Source: Collinsella sp.
Lineage (GTDB): Bacteria > Actinomycetota > Coriobacteriia > Coriobacteriales > Coriobacteriaceae
Reading direction: 5' to 3'
Assembly: GCA_018376905.1 (NCBI GenBank)
Contig: JAHAAK010000007.1
Location: 20,787-84,786 of the forward strand
Length of the DNA stretch: 64,000 bases
Below are positions 43,514 through 52,130 of the stretch, piece by piece; the stretch's first letter is position 1, and each line of letters opens with the position of its first letter. Both the position numbers and the translations under genes were made by a program. The notes under the pieces are model-generated. The model saw nothing but the letters and a program-made list of their open reading frames with translations, ran no database searches and had not been told where the DNA came from.

Positions 43514-44788
43514 ATGGCAAACGAGATCTGGACCATCAAGCGTTGTCTCGAGTGGACCAAGGAGTACCTGGCCGAGCGCGGCGAGGAGCATCCCCGTCTT
43601 TCTGCCGAGTGGCTGCTGTGCGCGGCTACGGGCCTGGCGCGCATCGACTTGTATATGCGCATGGACGAGACGCTCGACGCGGCCCAGCTCGAGACCATGC
43701 ATGCGGCTGTCGTCCGCCGCGCCAAGGGCGAACCGCTGCAGTACATCACGGGTAGCACGCAGTTCCGCATGATCGACGTAGCGTGCGCCCCCGGCGTGCT
43801 CATCCCGCGCCCCGAGACCGAGATGCTCGTCGAGGAAGTTCTGAACTATCTGGATGCCGAGGTGCTGAGCCCCGAGGCCGCCGCCCGTCAGCGCGTGGAG
43901 TTGCCCTGGAACGATGAAGTCGAGCAGGCCCGCAAGGCCGAGGCAGCACTGGCCGATGAACGCGCGACTGCCGAGCGCCGTGCCGCCAACCTCACGGCTG
44001 CCGACGAGGCGGCGCTGGGCAGCGACGTACTTGGCAGCCGCGCCTATGCCGAGGAGCTGGCCGATCGCGAGGCCGAGGAAGCCGCCGCGCGGGCAGCAGA
44101 AAGCGAAGCAGCAGAAGCCGAGGCCATGGAAGCCCCCGAGCCCGAGCTCGACGAATACGGCATTGCCATCGAAGGCGACGACCAGGAGACGACCTCCGCG
44201 CAGAACGCCGCCGAGGCCACCGAGCCCGCTCCCGCCGAGCCCCGCGTCGCCCGCGTCCTCGAGGTCGGCTGCGGCACGGGCTGTATCTCGCTCTCGCTTG
44301 CCTGGGAGCGCCGCGGCCACGTCACCTGCACCGCTACCGATATCGAGCCGCGCGCCATCGACCTGGCAACCAAAAACCGCGACGCCCTAGGTCTCACGGC
44401 AGACGAGGTCGCATTCAGCCTCACCAACCTGGTAAGCTCGATTCCCCGCGAAGAGTGGGGCACCTTCGACGTCCTCGTCTCCAACCCTCCGTACATTCCC
44501 ACCGACGTCATGCGCTCGCTGCCGCACGAGGTCAAGGATTTTGAGCCCGACCTGGCGCTCGAAGGCGGTGCCGACGGCCTCGACATCTTCCGCCGCTTGC
44601 TCAACGCGGCGCCCTACATGTTGCGCGCCGGTGGCCTCTTTGCCTGCGAGCTCTACGAGGGCGCTCTCGACGCCGCCGCCGAGCTCTGCCGCCAAGCGGG
44701 CCTGTCGGATGTGCGCATCGTCCGCGACCTCACCGATCGTCCCCGCATCGTCCGAGCCGTCGTCACGGAGCCCAAACAGCGTCAGTAA
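43514..44788 (+). CDS. prmC: peptide chain release factor N5-glutamine methyltransferase with large insertion
   Basis: 424 residues, against about 280 for typical PrmC. The N-terminal helical domain ends in RPETEMLVEEVLN, and the SAM-binding motif VLEVGCGTGCISLSLA and catalytic SNPPYIP follow in the methyltransferase domain, ending in the usual C-terminal region. Between them (about residues 117-245) lies an acidic, Ala/Glu-rich insertion (stretches such as ADREAEEAAARAAESEAAE) that looks disordered or helical. It methylates the Gln of the GGQ motif in RF1/RF2. GGGGAGGA precedes the ATG. The insertion stays in frame and keeps the catalytic motifs, so it is not a frameshift. Confidence 0.92.
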   Translation: MANEIWTIKRCLEWTKEYLAERGEEHPRLSAEWLLCAATGLARIDLYMRMDETLDAAQLETMHAAVVRRAKGEPLQYITGSTQFRMIDVACAPGVLIPRPETEMLVEEVLNYLDAEVLSPEAAARQRVELPWNDEVEQARKAEAALADERATAERRAANLTAADEAALGSDVLGSRAYAEELADREAEEAAARAAESEAAEAEAMEAPEPELDEYGIAIEGDDQETTSAQNAAEATEPAPAEPRVARVLEVGCGTGCISLSLAWERRGHVTCTATDIEPRAIDLATKNRDALGLTADEVAFSLTNLVSSIPREEWGTFDVLVSNPPYIPTDVMRSLPHEVKDFEPDLALEGGADGLDIFRRLLNAAPYMLRAGGLFACELYEGALDAAAELCRQAGLSDVRIVRDLTDRPRIVRAVVTEPKQRQ

Positions 44789-44810
44789 TATTTATTAACT
44801 GATTCATTTC

Positions 44811-44834
44811 TAATTATAAAGCAATTTATAATTA
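44811..44834. promoter_or_regulatory. AT-rich palindromic operator overlapping a -10 box
   Basis: TAATTATAAA, GCAA, TTTATAATTA: a perfect 10-bp inverted repeat that contains TATAAT (44827-44832), 35 bp before the HicB-like gene. Autoregulation by the HicB-like protein would fit. A clear -35 box is not seen. Confidence 0.5.
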
Positions 44835-44868
44835 TCTCGGTTGGTAGCTGGTAGCCGAGGGGGTCATA

Positions 44869-45315
44869 ATGAAACAACGATTTACCTATGACTGCGTTCT
44901 CATAAAAGAAGACGACGGTTACTGTGCCAGCTTCCCGCAGGTCCCCGGGGCCTTTGCCGATGGCGATACACGCGAAGAAGCAATAGCTCATGCCATCGAG
45001 GCGCTGATGGCGTTTTTGGCCGACGATCTTAACAATGGTCGGGCTCCGGCTGGGTACGAGCGTTCGGCCGAGGTCGTGGCCCTTTCAGTCGAAATCGACC
45101 ACGAGGACGCTCGGGAAGCGGCGTGTCGAACGTTTAAGGACGCGGCGGCGGACCTCAGGGTTTCCGCACCGCGAATCACTGCGCTGGTCAAAGCCGGCAA
45201 ACTCGATGTTGAGCTTGTCGACGGCCGTCGGATGATTACGATCGACAGCATCGAGCGTTACGCCGCTCAGGAACGCCATGCCGGCAGGCCAAAGAAGTTC
45301 GTCGCAGTCCAATAA
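44869..45315 (+). CDS. HicB-like antitoxin, no HicA partner adjacent
   Basis: 148 residues. The N-terminal half is the HicB partial RNase H fold (YDCVLIKEDDGYCASFPQVPGAFADGDTREEAIAHAIEAL). The C-terminal half has a helix-turn-helix-like region (ADLRVSAPRITALVKAGKLDVELVDGRRMI) that probably binds DNA. HicA, the usual small RNase toxin encoded next to hicB, is not seen in the 80 bp upstream or in the 109 bp downstream. So this is either a solitary regulator or a degenerate system. GAGGGGG lies upstream of the ATG. Confidence 0.75.
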   Translation: MKQRFTYDCVLIKEDDGYCASFPQVPGAFADGDTREEAIAHAIEALMAFLADDLNNGRAPAGYERSAEVVALSVEIDHEDAREAACRTFKDAAADLRVSAPRITALVKAGKLDVELVDGRRMITIDSIERYAAQERHAGRPKKFVAVQ

Positions 45316-45382
45316 CCCCTCGTTGCCTACTGATCTCGGGCTTCACTTCTGCAAAAAAGACCCTTCGAGCCTATTTCCGCTC

Positions 45383-45415
45383 TTGCAATATACCGTAAAA
45401 CTTCTACTATAGAAG
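45383..45415 (+). promoter_or_regulatory. promoter and operator of the HigBA-type module
   Basis: -35 TTGCAA (45383-45388), 16-bp spacer, -10 TACTAT (45405-45410). The palindrome CTTCTA-CTA-TAGAAG (45401-45415) overlaps the -10 box, a usual place for antitoxin repression. Inferred. Confidence 0.55.
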
Positions 45416-45424
45416 GAGAAAGGT

Positions 45425-45820
45425 ATGTCAAATCAGCTGCATCGGTACCGTATCGTGCTTGATTACATTGAACCTTGGCTTGATGAGCAGGATGAAGCTA
45501 CGCTGAAGCAGATTTATGCAGACCTTTTGGTGCTCGAGAAGGAAGGTCCCAGCCTTGGTCGTCCGCTGGTTGACCGCGTAAAGGGCTCGAAGCTTCATCA
45601 TTTAAAGGAGCTGAGAGTGACGTCGTGTGGTGGGCAGGTGATTCGCATCCTCTTCGCCTTTGACCCCAAGCGCCAGGCGGTATTGCTATTGGCGGGTGAT
45701 AAGTCGCGAGCGGGATCGTCAAGGGCAAAATGGAACGGTTGGTATGCGATCAACATTCCAAGGGCCGAGCAAATATACCGTCGCCACGTAAGGAGGCTCG
45801 ATCGAGATGGAACTGCATGA
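45425..45820 (+). CDS. RelE/HigB-superfamily toxin (type II TA)
   Basis: 131 residues. The core HLKELRVTSCGGQVIRILFAFDPKRQAVLLLAGDKS is typical of the phage Gp49-like/HigB RelE-fold toxins that cleave mRNA on the ribosome. The gene comes first in the module, followed by the XRE-family antitoxin gene with a 14-bp overlap: the toxin-first order of HigBA systems. The C-terminal WYAINIPRAEQIYRRHVRRLD is usual for this group. AGAAGGAGAAAGG precedes the ATG. Confidence 0.88.
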   Translation: MSNQLHRYRIVLDYIEPWLDEQDEATLKQIYADLLVLEKEGPSLGRPLVDRVKGSKLHHLKELRVTSCGGQVIRILFAFDPKRQAVLLLAGDKSRAGSSRAKWNGWYAINIPRAEQIYRRHVRRLDRDGTA

Positions 45821-46109
45821 GTATATGGAATCTCGCGGGATAACACGCGACTCCATTACCGCCGAGCAGGAGAGGACTCGCGATCGTATCGAAGCCTATA
45901 AGCTTGCTCAGATTCGCAGGTTAAAAGATCTAACACAGGCGTCGGTCGCCCAGTCGATGGGCGTTTCTCAAAAACGTGTATCCGAGCTCGAGCGTGGGGA
46001 GTTGGGTTCGATGAGGCTCGACACGCTGAGCAGGTACGCAGAGAGCCTCGGCGGAAAACTGGTTGCAAGCATCGAGTTTCCCGATCGTACCGTTACGCTT
46101 GCGCGCTAA
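45807..46109 (+). CDS. XRE-family antitoxin (HigA-like)
   Basis: 100 residues. A helix-turn-helix of the XRE type covers residues ~36-90 (RLKDLTQASVAQSMGVSQKRVSELERGELGSMRLDTLSRY). The start overlaps the toxin gene by 14 bases, which couples their translation. It should neutralise the toxin and repress the operon at the palindrome 45401-45415. The N-terminal ~30 residues (MELHEYMESRGITRDS) are not part of the helix-turn-helix and may wrap the toxin. Confidence 0.88.
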   Translation: MELHEYMESRGITRDSITAEQERTRDRIEAYKLAQIRRLKDLTQASVAQSMGVSQKRVSELERGELGSMRLDTLSRYAESLGGKLVASIEFPDRTVTLAR

Positions 46110-46257
46110 AAATCTTCAATTAACCCCCTCACTTTCACCGACTACTAGAGCCGCTCACCAAACCAACATGCGCTCTGGGCAAATAGGTTGAATGTTTCGT
46201 GCGAGAATGCCCCACAGTAAACAAACTTGCACCGGAGCGTAAGGGGCTGGCATACAC

Positions 46258-47001
46258 ATGCAGACGGTCTATCGGGTATACGAGGGAACGCGCGAGCCGC
46301 ATCGGCTTGCCGTCGAGCGCACGGCCGAGGTGCTCGGCCGCGGCGGCCTGGCCTTGATTCCGACCGAGACCGTCTACGGTGTCGCCGTGGCAGTCAACGC
46401 CTTCTCGGGCGCCGTGCCCCAAGATACAAGCGAATTCCCATCGTGGCCGCGCGATCCGCAGGCTGCCGTCAATGGCGCCGCAGTTCCTGCGCTCGGCACC
46501 GGCTATCGCCGTATCTTCACTCTCAAGCAACGTGAGCTCACGCAAACCGTCGCTTGGCTGGTCGATGGCGTCGAAGCACTCGACCGCTATGGCGTGGATA
46601 TCCCGGAAGATGCCCGCGTACTCGCGCGACGATGCTGGCCGGGAGCCCTGACTATCGTGGTCAAGGCAGCCCCCTGCGTGCCGACCTTTATGCGCGCTGC
46701 CGACGACACCGTGGCCCTGCGCGCTTCGGCCTCTCCCGTGGTCCAAGCGCTCATCCGCGCCTGCGGCAGTCCCCTTGCCTGCACGAGCGCCAACACGCAC
46801 GGCGCGCCTTCGCCGGCAAGCTTTGCCGCCGTCGAGGGCCGCATCCTGGAGGGGGTCGATGTTGCCGTCGACGCCGGTGAGACCCCGTGTCGCTACGCCT
46901 CGACCATCGTGTCGTTCCAGCACGGCGGGCTCCAGATCCTGCGCCAAGGCGCACTTCCCGCATCAGAGATCGAGCGGGTCCTGTCCGACCCGATGCAATA
47001 G
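46258..47001 (+). CDS. Sua5/YciO/YrdC-family protein (threonylcarbamoyl-AMP synthase-like)
   Basis: 247 residues. LALIPTETVYGVAVAV matches the substrate/ATP-binding start of the YrdC fold, and RCWPGALTIVVKAAP, ALRASASPVVQALI and PLACTSANTHGAPSP the core of the domain. These enzymes make threonylcarbamoyl-AMP for t6A37 modification of tRNAs. Between the TETVYG motif and the basic motif (here TLKQREL rather than KxRP) there is an extra stretch of about 28 residues not seen in short members. The gene precedes glpK closely (13 bp). Enzymatic competence with the altered basic motif is not certain. Confidence 0.82.
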   Translation: MQTVYRVYEGTREPHRLAVERTAEVLGRGGLALIPTETVYGVAVAVNAFSGAVPQDTSEFPSWPRDPQAAVNGAAVPALGTGYRRIFTLKQRELTQTVAWLVDGVEALDRYGVDIPEDARVLARRCWPGALTIVVKAAPCVPTFMRAADDTVALRASASPVVQALIRACGSPLACTSANTHGAPSPASFAAVEGRILEGVDVAVDAGETPCRYASTIVSFQHGGLQILRQGALPASEIERVLSDPMQ

Positions 47002-47014
47002 AAGGGTGTAAGCG

Positions 47015-48556
47015 ATGTCGTTGAATCTGGGCAGCCTGGGCATGGAAGATGCCTCGTTTAACTTTGGCGGTTCCTACATCATGGCGCTCGACTGCGGCAC
47101 TACCTCGGTACTCGCGGCCATTGTCGACGAATACGGCTGCATCGTTGCCCAGGTGCGTCGTAGCGTCAAAACCAGCTTCCCGCGCCCCGGCTGGGTGGAG
47201 CAGGATCCCACGGAGGTGCTTGCCAGCCAGATCGGCGTGATGATGGAGGTTCAGTTTAAGAGCGGCATCCATTCCGATCGCATCGCCGCCATCGGCATCT
47301 CCAACCAGCGCGAGACCACGGTGGTCTGGGACCGCGTGAGCGGCCAGCCCATCTATAACGCCATCGTATGGCAGTGCCGTCGTACCGCGCCGGCGATCGA
47401 CGCGTTGGTTGAACAGGGTTGCGAGGAGCTGGTGCGCTCCCGCACGGGACTTACGCTTGACCCGTATTTCTCGGCCTCCAAGGTGCAGTGGATTCTCGAC
47501 AACGTCGACGGCGCACGCGAGAGCGCGGCGGCGGGCGACCTCATGTTTGGCACCATCGACACCTGGCTCATCTACAACCTCACCGGCGGCCAGGTCTTTG
47601 CCACCGACTACACCAATGCCAGCCGCACGGCACTCTTTAATATCCATACGCTCGATTGGGACGACGACCTGCTGGCGCTCTTTGACGTTCCACGTTCCAT
47701 GATGCCCGAGGTTCGCTGGAGCTCGGGCGACTACGGCCGCGTCGCGAGCGACATCATGACCAACATGCCGCCCATCATGGGCGTGGCGGGCGACCAGCAG
47801 GCATCGCTGTTCGGCCACTGCTGCTTCTATCCCGGCCAGACCAAAAACACCTATGGCACGGGCTGCTTTATGCTCATGAACACCGGTGACGAGATCGTCG
47901 AATCCAAGAATGGCCTGGTCTCCACCATCGGTATCGCTGCGGACGGCAAAGTCAGCTATGCGCTCGAGGGCTCTATTTTTGCCGCCGGTTCAACGATGAA
48001 CTGGCTTCGCAACAACATGGGCATCATCTCGAGCGTGAGCGAGTCGGCACAACTCGCCGCTTCGATTAGCGACAACGAGGGCTGCTACTTCGTTCCCGCC
48101 TTTGCAGGTTTGGGTGCTCCCTGGTGGGACCCGCATGCCCGCGGTATCGTGTGCGGTCTGACCGGCGCCTCGAGCCGTGCGACCATCGTACGTGCCGCCT
48201 GCGAATCCATGGCATATCAGAGCTACGACGTGCTGCGCGCCATGGAGCAGGACGTGGGGCTTTCGATTGAGCGCCTGTCTGTCGATGGCGGTGCCTCGCG
48301 CAACGAGTTCATCATGCAATTCCAGGCCGACCTGCTGGATATCCCCGTGCTGCAATGCGAGACGGTGGAGACCACGGCAATCGGTGCCGCGTACTTGGCG
48401 GGTCTTGCCGTCGGCTATTGGGAAGACCTTGAAGAGCTGGAGCAAAATGCCCAGATCGTTAGGACCTTCCTTCCCCATATGTCCGCCGAGCGTCGCGAGC
48501 AAAACCTTGCGGGCTGGCGTGATGCAGTCAAGCGCTCGCTCAGTACCGCACAGTAG
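47015..48556 (+). CDS. glpK: glycerol kinase
   Basis: 513 residues, FGGY carbohydrate kinase. Landmarks: ALDCGTTSVLAAIVD (ATP-binding strand), WVEQDPTEVL, ISNQRETTVVWDR, IVWQCRRTA, NTYGTGCFMLMNTG, ATP-binding FVPAFAGLGAPWWDPHARG and LSVDGGASRNEFIMQFQADL. It makes glycerol 3-phosphate from glycerol and ATP. The start at 47015 has GAAGGG upstream and adds a ~20-residue N-terminal extension (MSLNLGSLGMEDASFN) before the first strand. No glycerol facilitator or dehydrogenase gene is next to it. Confidence 0.94.
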   Translation: MSLNLGSLGMEDASFNFGGSYIMALDCGTTSVLAAIVDEYGCIVAQVRRSVKTSFPRPGWVEQDPTEVLASQIGVMMEVQFKSGIHSDRIAAIGISNQRETTVVWDRVSGQPIYNAIVWQCRRTAPAIDALVEQGCEELVRSRTGLTLDPYFSASKVQWILDNVDGARESAAAGDLMFGTIDTWLIYNLTGGQVFATDYTNASRTALFNIHTLDWDDDLLALFDVPRSMMPEVRWSSGDYGRVASDIMTNMPPIMGVAGDQQASLFGHCCFYPGQTKNTYGTGCFMLMNTGDEIVESKNGLVSTIGIAADGKVSYALEGSIFAAGSTMNWLRNNMGIISSVSESAQLAASISDNEGCYFVPAFAGLGAPWWDPHARGIVCGLTGASSRATIVRAACESMAYQSYDVLRAMEQDVGLSIERLSVDGGASRNEFIMQFQADLLDIPVLQCETVETTAIGAAYLAGLAVGYWEDLEELEQNAQIVRTFLPHMSAERREQNLAGWRDAVKRSLSTAQ

Positions 48557-48679
48557 GGCTGCGATGGGCTGCTCGATACAACAAACCGCTAAACTTATGC
48601 ATGGCGTGCGGCGGCAACATTGCTGCGCGCCTTGTCAGCAAGGCCGTTTTGCGGCTGCAACGAAAGGGGCAATCAACCC

Positions 48680-49327
48680 ATGACCGTCACCTACGATGCG
48701 TCCCGTGTGACGCTTGTCGATCATCCGCTCGTCCAGCACAAGCTGTCGATCCTGCGCGACAAAAACACCGGCACCAACCAGTTCCGTCAGCTCGTGCGCG
48801 AACTCGCGCTTTTTGACGGCTACGAGGCCATGCGCGACCTGCCTATGGAAGACGTCGAGGTCGAGACCCCCATCACTACCGCCACGTTCAAACAGCTTGC
48901 CGGCAAGAAACTCGCCATCGTGCCCATCCTGCGTGCGGGCCTTGGCATGGTCGACGGTATCCTCGACCTGGTGCCCTCCGCTCGCGTGGGCCACATCGGC
49001 ATGGAGCGCGACGAGGTCACCCACGAGCCGCACGAGTATTACTGCAAGATGCCCAAGGATATCGACCAGCGCATCTGCCTGGTCGTCGACCCCATGCTCG
49101 CCACGGGCGGTTCGGCCGAGATGGCCATCAGCTACCTGCGCGGGCGCGGTGTCAAGGACATCCGCATGCTGTGCATCGTCGCGGCCCCCGAGGGCCTCAA
49201 GTCGCTGACTGAGAAGGATCCCGATGTGCATATCTATACCTGCGCCATCGACGACCATCTCAACGAGGCTGCCTACATCGTTCCCGGTCTCGGCGACGCC
49301 GGCGACCGCATCTACGGCACGCTCTAG
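48680..49327 (+). CDS. upp: uracil phosphoribosyltransferase
   Basis: 215 residues, the normal UPRT length. The PRPP-binding motif [15 protein letters not shown], the flexible [13 protein letters not shown] block, and the C-terminal uracil-binding [13 protein letters not shown] are all present. It converts uracil and PRPP to UMP (pyrimidine salvage). The ATG at 48680 with AAAGGGG is preferred; the frame is open 20 codons further upstream. It lies 123 bp from glpK and is followed by a hairpin at 49370. Confidence 0.95.
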   Translation: MTVTYDASRVTLVDHPLVQHKLSILRDKNTGTNQFRQLVRELALFDGYEAMRDLPMEDVEVETPITTATFKQLAGKKLAIVPILRAGLGMVDGILDLVPSARVGHIGMERDEVTHEPHEYYCKMPKDIDQRICLVVDPMLATGGSAEMAISYLRGRGVKDIRMLCIVAAPEGLKSLTEKDPDVHIYTCAIDDHLNEAAYIVPGLGDAGDRIYGTL

Positions 49328-49369
49328 TCGCTGGGCTAAGACGGCCGCGGCTGCAAATACGAAGAAACG

Positions 49370-49404
49370 GTGCGCGCGGTCGAACAAAAGGCGACCGCGC
49401 GCAC
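49370..49404 (+). terminator. hairpin after upp, probable terminator
   Basis: Perfect 13-bp stem GTGCGCGCGGTCG (49370-49382) and complement (49392-49404), 9-base loop. The T-run is weak (TCCTGTT). Confidence 0.5.
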
Positions 49405-49519
49405 TCCTGTTAACGGACGTTTTGCCCTGCAGGGTTCGAGAAAAACGTATTACCGTACCTGCGGCATAAAGAAGGTCTTAAGAAAACGAACAGGTGCGTA
49501 TTAACCGATGCTTTTTCGG

Positions 49520-49547
49520 TTGTACTTTAGCGATTGGCTCGTACAAT
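49520..49547 (+). promoter_or_regulatory. promoter of the atp operon
   Basis: -35 TTGTAC (49520-49525), a 16-bp spacer and -10 TACAAT (49542-49547), about 62 bp before the first gene of the operon. Confidence 0.6.
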
Positions 49548-49608
49548 AGTCACCAATGTTTGGCGGGAACTGTTCTGTGAGGCGTTAAAAAGGAAAGTGA
49601 GGACGCCA

Positions 49609-49920
49609 GTGTTTCAGATAGCCGATCTGCTCGCTATCGTTGCAGGCGCCATCGCGGGCGCAATTGCCTTCCTTCCCTTTGTCTTTACGCTCAAGCCGGT
49701 TCTTGACGATAAGCAGAATGCGGACATGCTCAAGGGCATGGTGAGTCTGGCGGTCTCGGCAGTTGCCCTGCTCGTCTTTACCTTGGTTGTGTTTGCGTTG
49801 TTCGGAGAGGCATTTCGCATGTTCCTCCTGGGCGAGGCGATCGGCTTCGTGGCCTTTATGGCCGCCTGCACGGTTCGCGTCGCCAAGGCGCTGCGAGATC
49901 CTCATGAGGTCGAAAGGTAA
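49609..49920 (+). CDS. atpI: ATP synthase-associated membrane protein (AtpI/subunit I-like)
   Basis: 103 residues with three or four hydrophobic helices (ADLLAIVAGAIAGAIAFLPFVF, MVSLAVSAVALLVFTLVVFALFG, FLLGEAIGFVAFMAACTVRV). Its place directly before atpB and its size match AtpI, which helps assemble the c-ring. The GTG at 49609 with AAAGTGAGG upstream is chosen; the frame is open 25 codons further, but those residues lack likeness to a membrane protein. Sequence conservation in this family is low, so the name rests largely on position. Confidence 0.7.
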   Translation: MFQIADLLAIVAGAIAGAIAFLPFVFTLKPVLDDKQNADMLKGMVSLAVSAVALLVFTLVVFALFGEAFRMFLLGEAIGFVAFMAACTVRVAKALRDPHEVER

Positions 49921-49923
49921 GTC

Positions 49924-50727
49924 GTGGAAATTTTTGAAAAGCTGCCTGATGAGATTAATCATCTGGTCAGCGAGTTCAGCTCCACCCCTGTCGTGGGCGA
50001 TCTGAGCTGCGGCATCACGCAGTACTCGTTTTGGCTGATCGTCTCCACGATCGTGCTCCTGATCGTCCTGGCCGTGTTCAAGAAGAAGCAGACCCTGGTC
50101 CCCAAGGGCTTCTTCGTCAACGGTTTCGAGTACATCATCGAGTACGTCGAGAACGATATCGGCAAGGGCGTCGTGGGTGAGAACTGGAAGAAGCACTTCC
50201 CGTTCCTGTGCTCGCTTTTCCTGTTCATCCTGATCAATAACATGATCGGCCTGATCCCGGGAATGAAGCCCGGCACCGGCGCAATCGGCTCCACCGCCGC
50301 GCTCGCCATCTTCGCCTTCGTGTACTTCATCTACTACGGATGCAAGGCTCACGGCGTGATCGGCTACATCAAGAGCCTCGCCCCGCAGGGCGTGAGCTTC
50401 CCGATGAACGTGCTTGTGTGGGTCGTCGAGCTTTTCTCGACCTTCCTGCGCCTCATCACGCTCGCCGTCCGTCTGTTCTGCAACATGTTCGCAGGACACG
50501 TGGTCATGGGCTCGTTCGCCATCATGGCGAGCATGTTCATGCAGCCGCTGCTTCAGCAGGTTTCTGCGGCCCACGCCGTCGGCGCCCTGCCTTCGCTGGC
50601 CTGGCTTGCCATCCTCATCCTGATCTATGCGATCGAGCTTGTGGTCGGCGCCATCCAGGCTTACGTCTTCACGGTCCTTACCGCCGTGTATGTCTCCGAG
50701 GCAGAGGAGGTCGCGGAGGAGGAGTAG
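49924..50727 (+). CDS. atpB: F0F1 ATP synthase subunit a
   Basis: 267 residues, a membrane protein with the family signature LFSTFLRLITLAVRLFCNMFAGH, which holds the essential Arg facing the c-ring. Other landmarks are FLFILINNMIGLIPG and the C-terminal IELVVGAIQAYVFTVLTAVYVS. It forms the proton half-channels. GTG start at 49924, 3 bp after the atpI stop. The first gene of the classic F0 part. Confidence 0.95.
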   Translation: MEIFEKLPDEINHLVSEFSSTPVVGDLSCGITQYSFWLIVSTIVLLIVLAVFKKKQTLVPKGFFVNGFEYIIEYVENDIGKGVVGENWKKHFPFLCSLFLFILINNMIGLIPGMKPGTGAIGSTAALAIFAFVYFIYYGCKAHGVIGYIKSLAPQGVSFPMNVLVWVVELFSTFLRLITLAVRLFCNMFAGHVVMGSFAIMASMFMQPLLQQVSAAHAVGALPSLAWLAILILIYAIELVVGAIQAYVFTVLTAVYVSEAEEVAEEE

Positions 50728-50851
50728 TCTTCCGTTCGCGCCTTAAAGGTAAGGCAATTCGTTAAACCGCCGGTGCCCGTACCCATGGAGCCCGGCAGTT
50801 ATAAAAAGGTTATCCTGCGTGAAATAAGACACGCACGACAAAGGAGGAATC

Positions 50852-51046
50852 GTGGGAGTTATCGGTTACGGTCTCGGTGTTATCGGCGCTGGTCTTGCTA
50901 TCGGCCTGTCTGCTCTGGGTGCTACGGGTGCTATGGCCCGTCAGCCTGAGGTCCAGGGCCGCGTGTTCACCGTCTTCATCATGGGCTCCGCCTTCGGCGA
51001 GGCTCTGGCTCTGATCGGCTTCGTTGTCGCGCTGATCGTTAAATAG
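50852..51046 (+). CDS. atpE: F0F1 ATP synthase subunit c
   Basis: 64 residues, two membrane helices joined by the polar loop ARQPEVQGR. The ion-binding carboxylate is Glu in GSAFGEALALIGFV. The residues that make Na+-binding c-subunits (a Gln in helix 1 and Ser/Thr after the Glu) are not seen, so proton coupling is likely. GTG start with a strong AAAGGAGG. 124 bp after atpB, so this abundant subunit may have extra translation signals. Confidence 0.95.
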   Translation: MGVIGYGLGVIGAGLAIGLSALGATGAMARQPEVQGRVFTVFIMGSAFGEALALIGFVVALIVK

Positions 51047-51061
51047 CACGGAGCGTCAAGT

Positions 51062-51664
51062 ATGAATCTTTCATCCCAGAAGAGCGCGATCGCACTCTCC
51101 GCGTCCGCGGCCGCGCTGCTCATGCCGGTTTCCGCGTTCGCCGAGGACGGCGCTGCCGGTGCGGACATCCTCATCCCTAAGATGGCGGAGTTCATCCCGG
51201 CGCTTATCGCCTTCCTGATTATCTGGATCGTGCTGGCCAAGGTCGCCCTGCCGGGCATCATGAAAACCATGGAGGAGCGCGGCAAGAAGATCGAGGAGAG
51301 CCTCGACGAGGCCGAGAAGACCAAGCAGGAGGCCATCGCCAAGCGCGCTGAGTCCGACTCGATCGTCACCGACGCCCGTCGTCAGGCTGCCGACATCGTT
51401 CTCGAGGCCCGTAAGGACGCCGAGTCCGAGCGCGCCCGTATCATCGAGGCTGCTCACAAGGAGGCCGAGGAGATCATCGCCAAGGCCCATACGACCGTCG
51501 AGGACGAGCGCAAGTCCATCTACGCCGGTGCCGCGAGCTCCATTGCCGACCTGTCCGTTGCCGTCGCCACCAAGATCGTGGGCGAGGCACTCGAGGACGA
51601 GACCGAGCAGAAGAAGCTCATCGAGCGCTACATCCAGGAAGCAGGTAGCCTGAATGCCGACTAG
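51062..51664 (+). CDS. atpF: F0F1 ATP synthase subunit b
   Basis: 200 residues: an N-terminal hydrophobic stretch ending in SAFAED that looks like a cleavable signal, then the membrane helix IPALIAFLIIWIVLAKVALPG, then a long charged coiled coil (EERGKKIEESLDEAEKTKQ) forming the peripheral stalk. The extra N-terminal hydrophobic segment makes it longer than the E. coli type (156 residues). Overlaps atpH by 11 bases. Confidence 0.94.
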   Translation: MNLSSQKSAIALSASAAALLMPVSAFAEDGAAGADILIPKMAEFIPALIAFLIIWIVLAKVALPGIMKTMEERGKKIEESLDEAEKTKQEAIAKRAESDSIVTDARRQAADIVLEARKDAESERARIIEAAHKEAEEIIAKAHTTVEDERKSIYAGAASSIADLSVAVATKIVGEALEDETEQKKLIERYIQEAGSLNAD

Positions 51665-52130
51665 CCGCTATCAGGACAAGGTGCTCGAGACCTACGCGCG
51701 CTCCCTTCTGGAAGCCGCTAAGGCCGAGAACCATGTGTTCGAGGACCTCGAGATGATCGAGCGCCTGGCTTCTGCCAGCCCCGAGATCATCGCCGTGCTC
51801 GACACCATGTCCAAGCGCGACCAGCTCGACCTTCTTCCCAAGGTGGCAGCTGCCTTTAAGTATGTTGCCGAGGAAGACGAGGATGTAGTGGGCGTGACCG
51901 TCACCACGGCGATCCCGCTCGACGACGAGCTGCGTCAAACCATCACTAAGAAATGCGAGCAGGACTTCGGCCGCAAGGTATTCCTTATCGAGCAGGTCGA
52001 CCCGTCTATCGTGGGCGGCCTGGTTCTCGAGGCCCGCGGCGAGCGTCGTGACATTTCCGTCAAGACGCAGCTGCGCATCGCGCAGGAGACCCTCGCAAAC
52101 TCTGCTAATTCGTACGGAGGTGAAGCCTAA
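51654..52130 (+). CDS. atpH: F0F1 ATP synthase subunit delta
   Basis: 158 residues, shorter than most (175-180). The C-terminal [33 protein letters not shown] is the family signature. It joins the stalk to the top of F1. It overlaps atpF by 11 bases at its start and the stop codon of this gene (TAA) shares one base with the ATG of atpA. Confidence 0.93.
   Translation: MPTSRYQDKVLETYARSLLEAAKAENHVFEDLEMIERLASASPEIIAVLDTMSKRDQLDLLPKVAAAFKYVAEEDEDVVGVTVTTAIPLDDELRQTITKKCEQDFGRKVFLIEQVDPSIVGGLVLEARGERRDISVKTQLRIAQETLANSANSYGGEA

Noticed and set aside
48557..48679. Small ORF or RNA between glpK and upp
   Set aside because: Nothing beyond the ribosome binding site of upp; no stable hairpin or uracil-type attenuator was visible.
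50728..50851. An extra ATP synthase gene between atpB and atpE
   Set aside because: The 124-bp gap has no ORF with a ribosome binding site; it ends in the AAAGGAGG of atpE.
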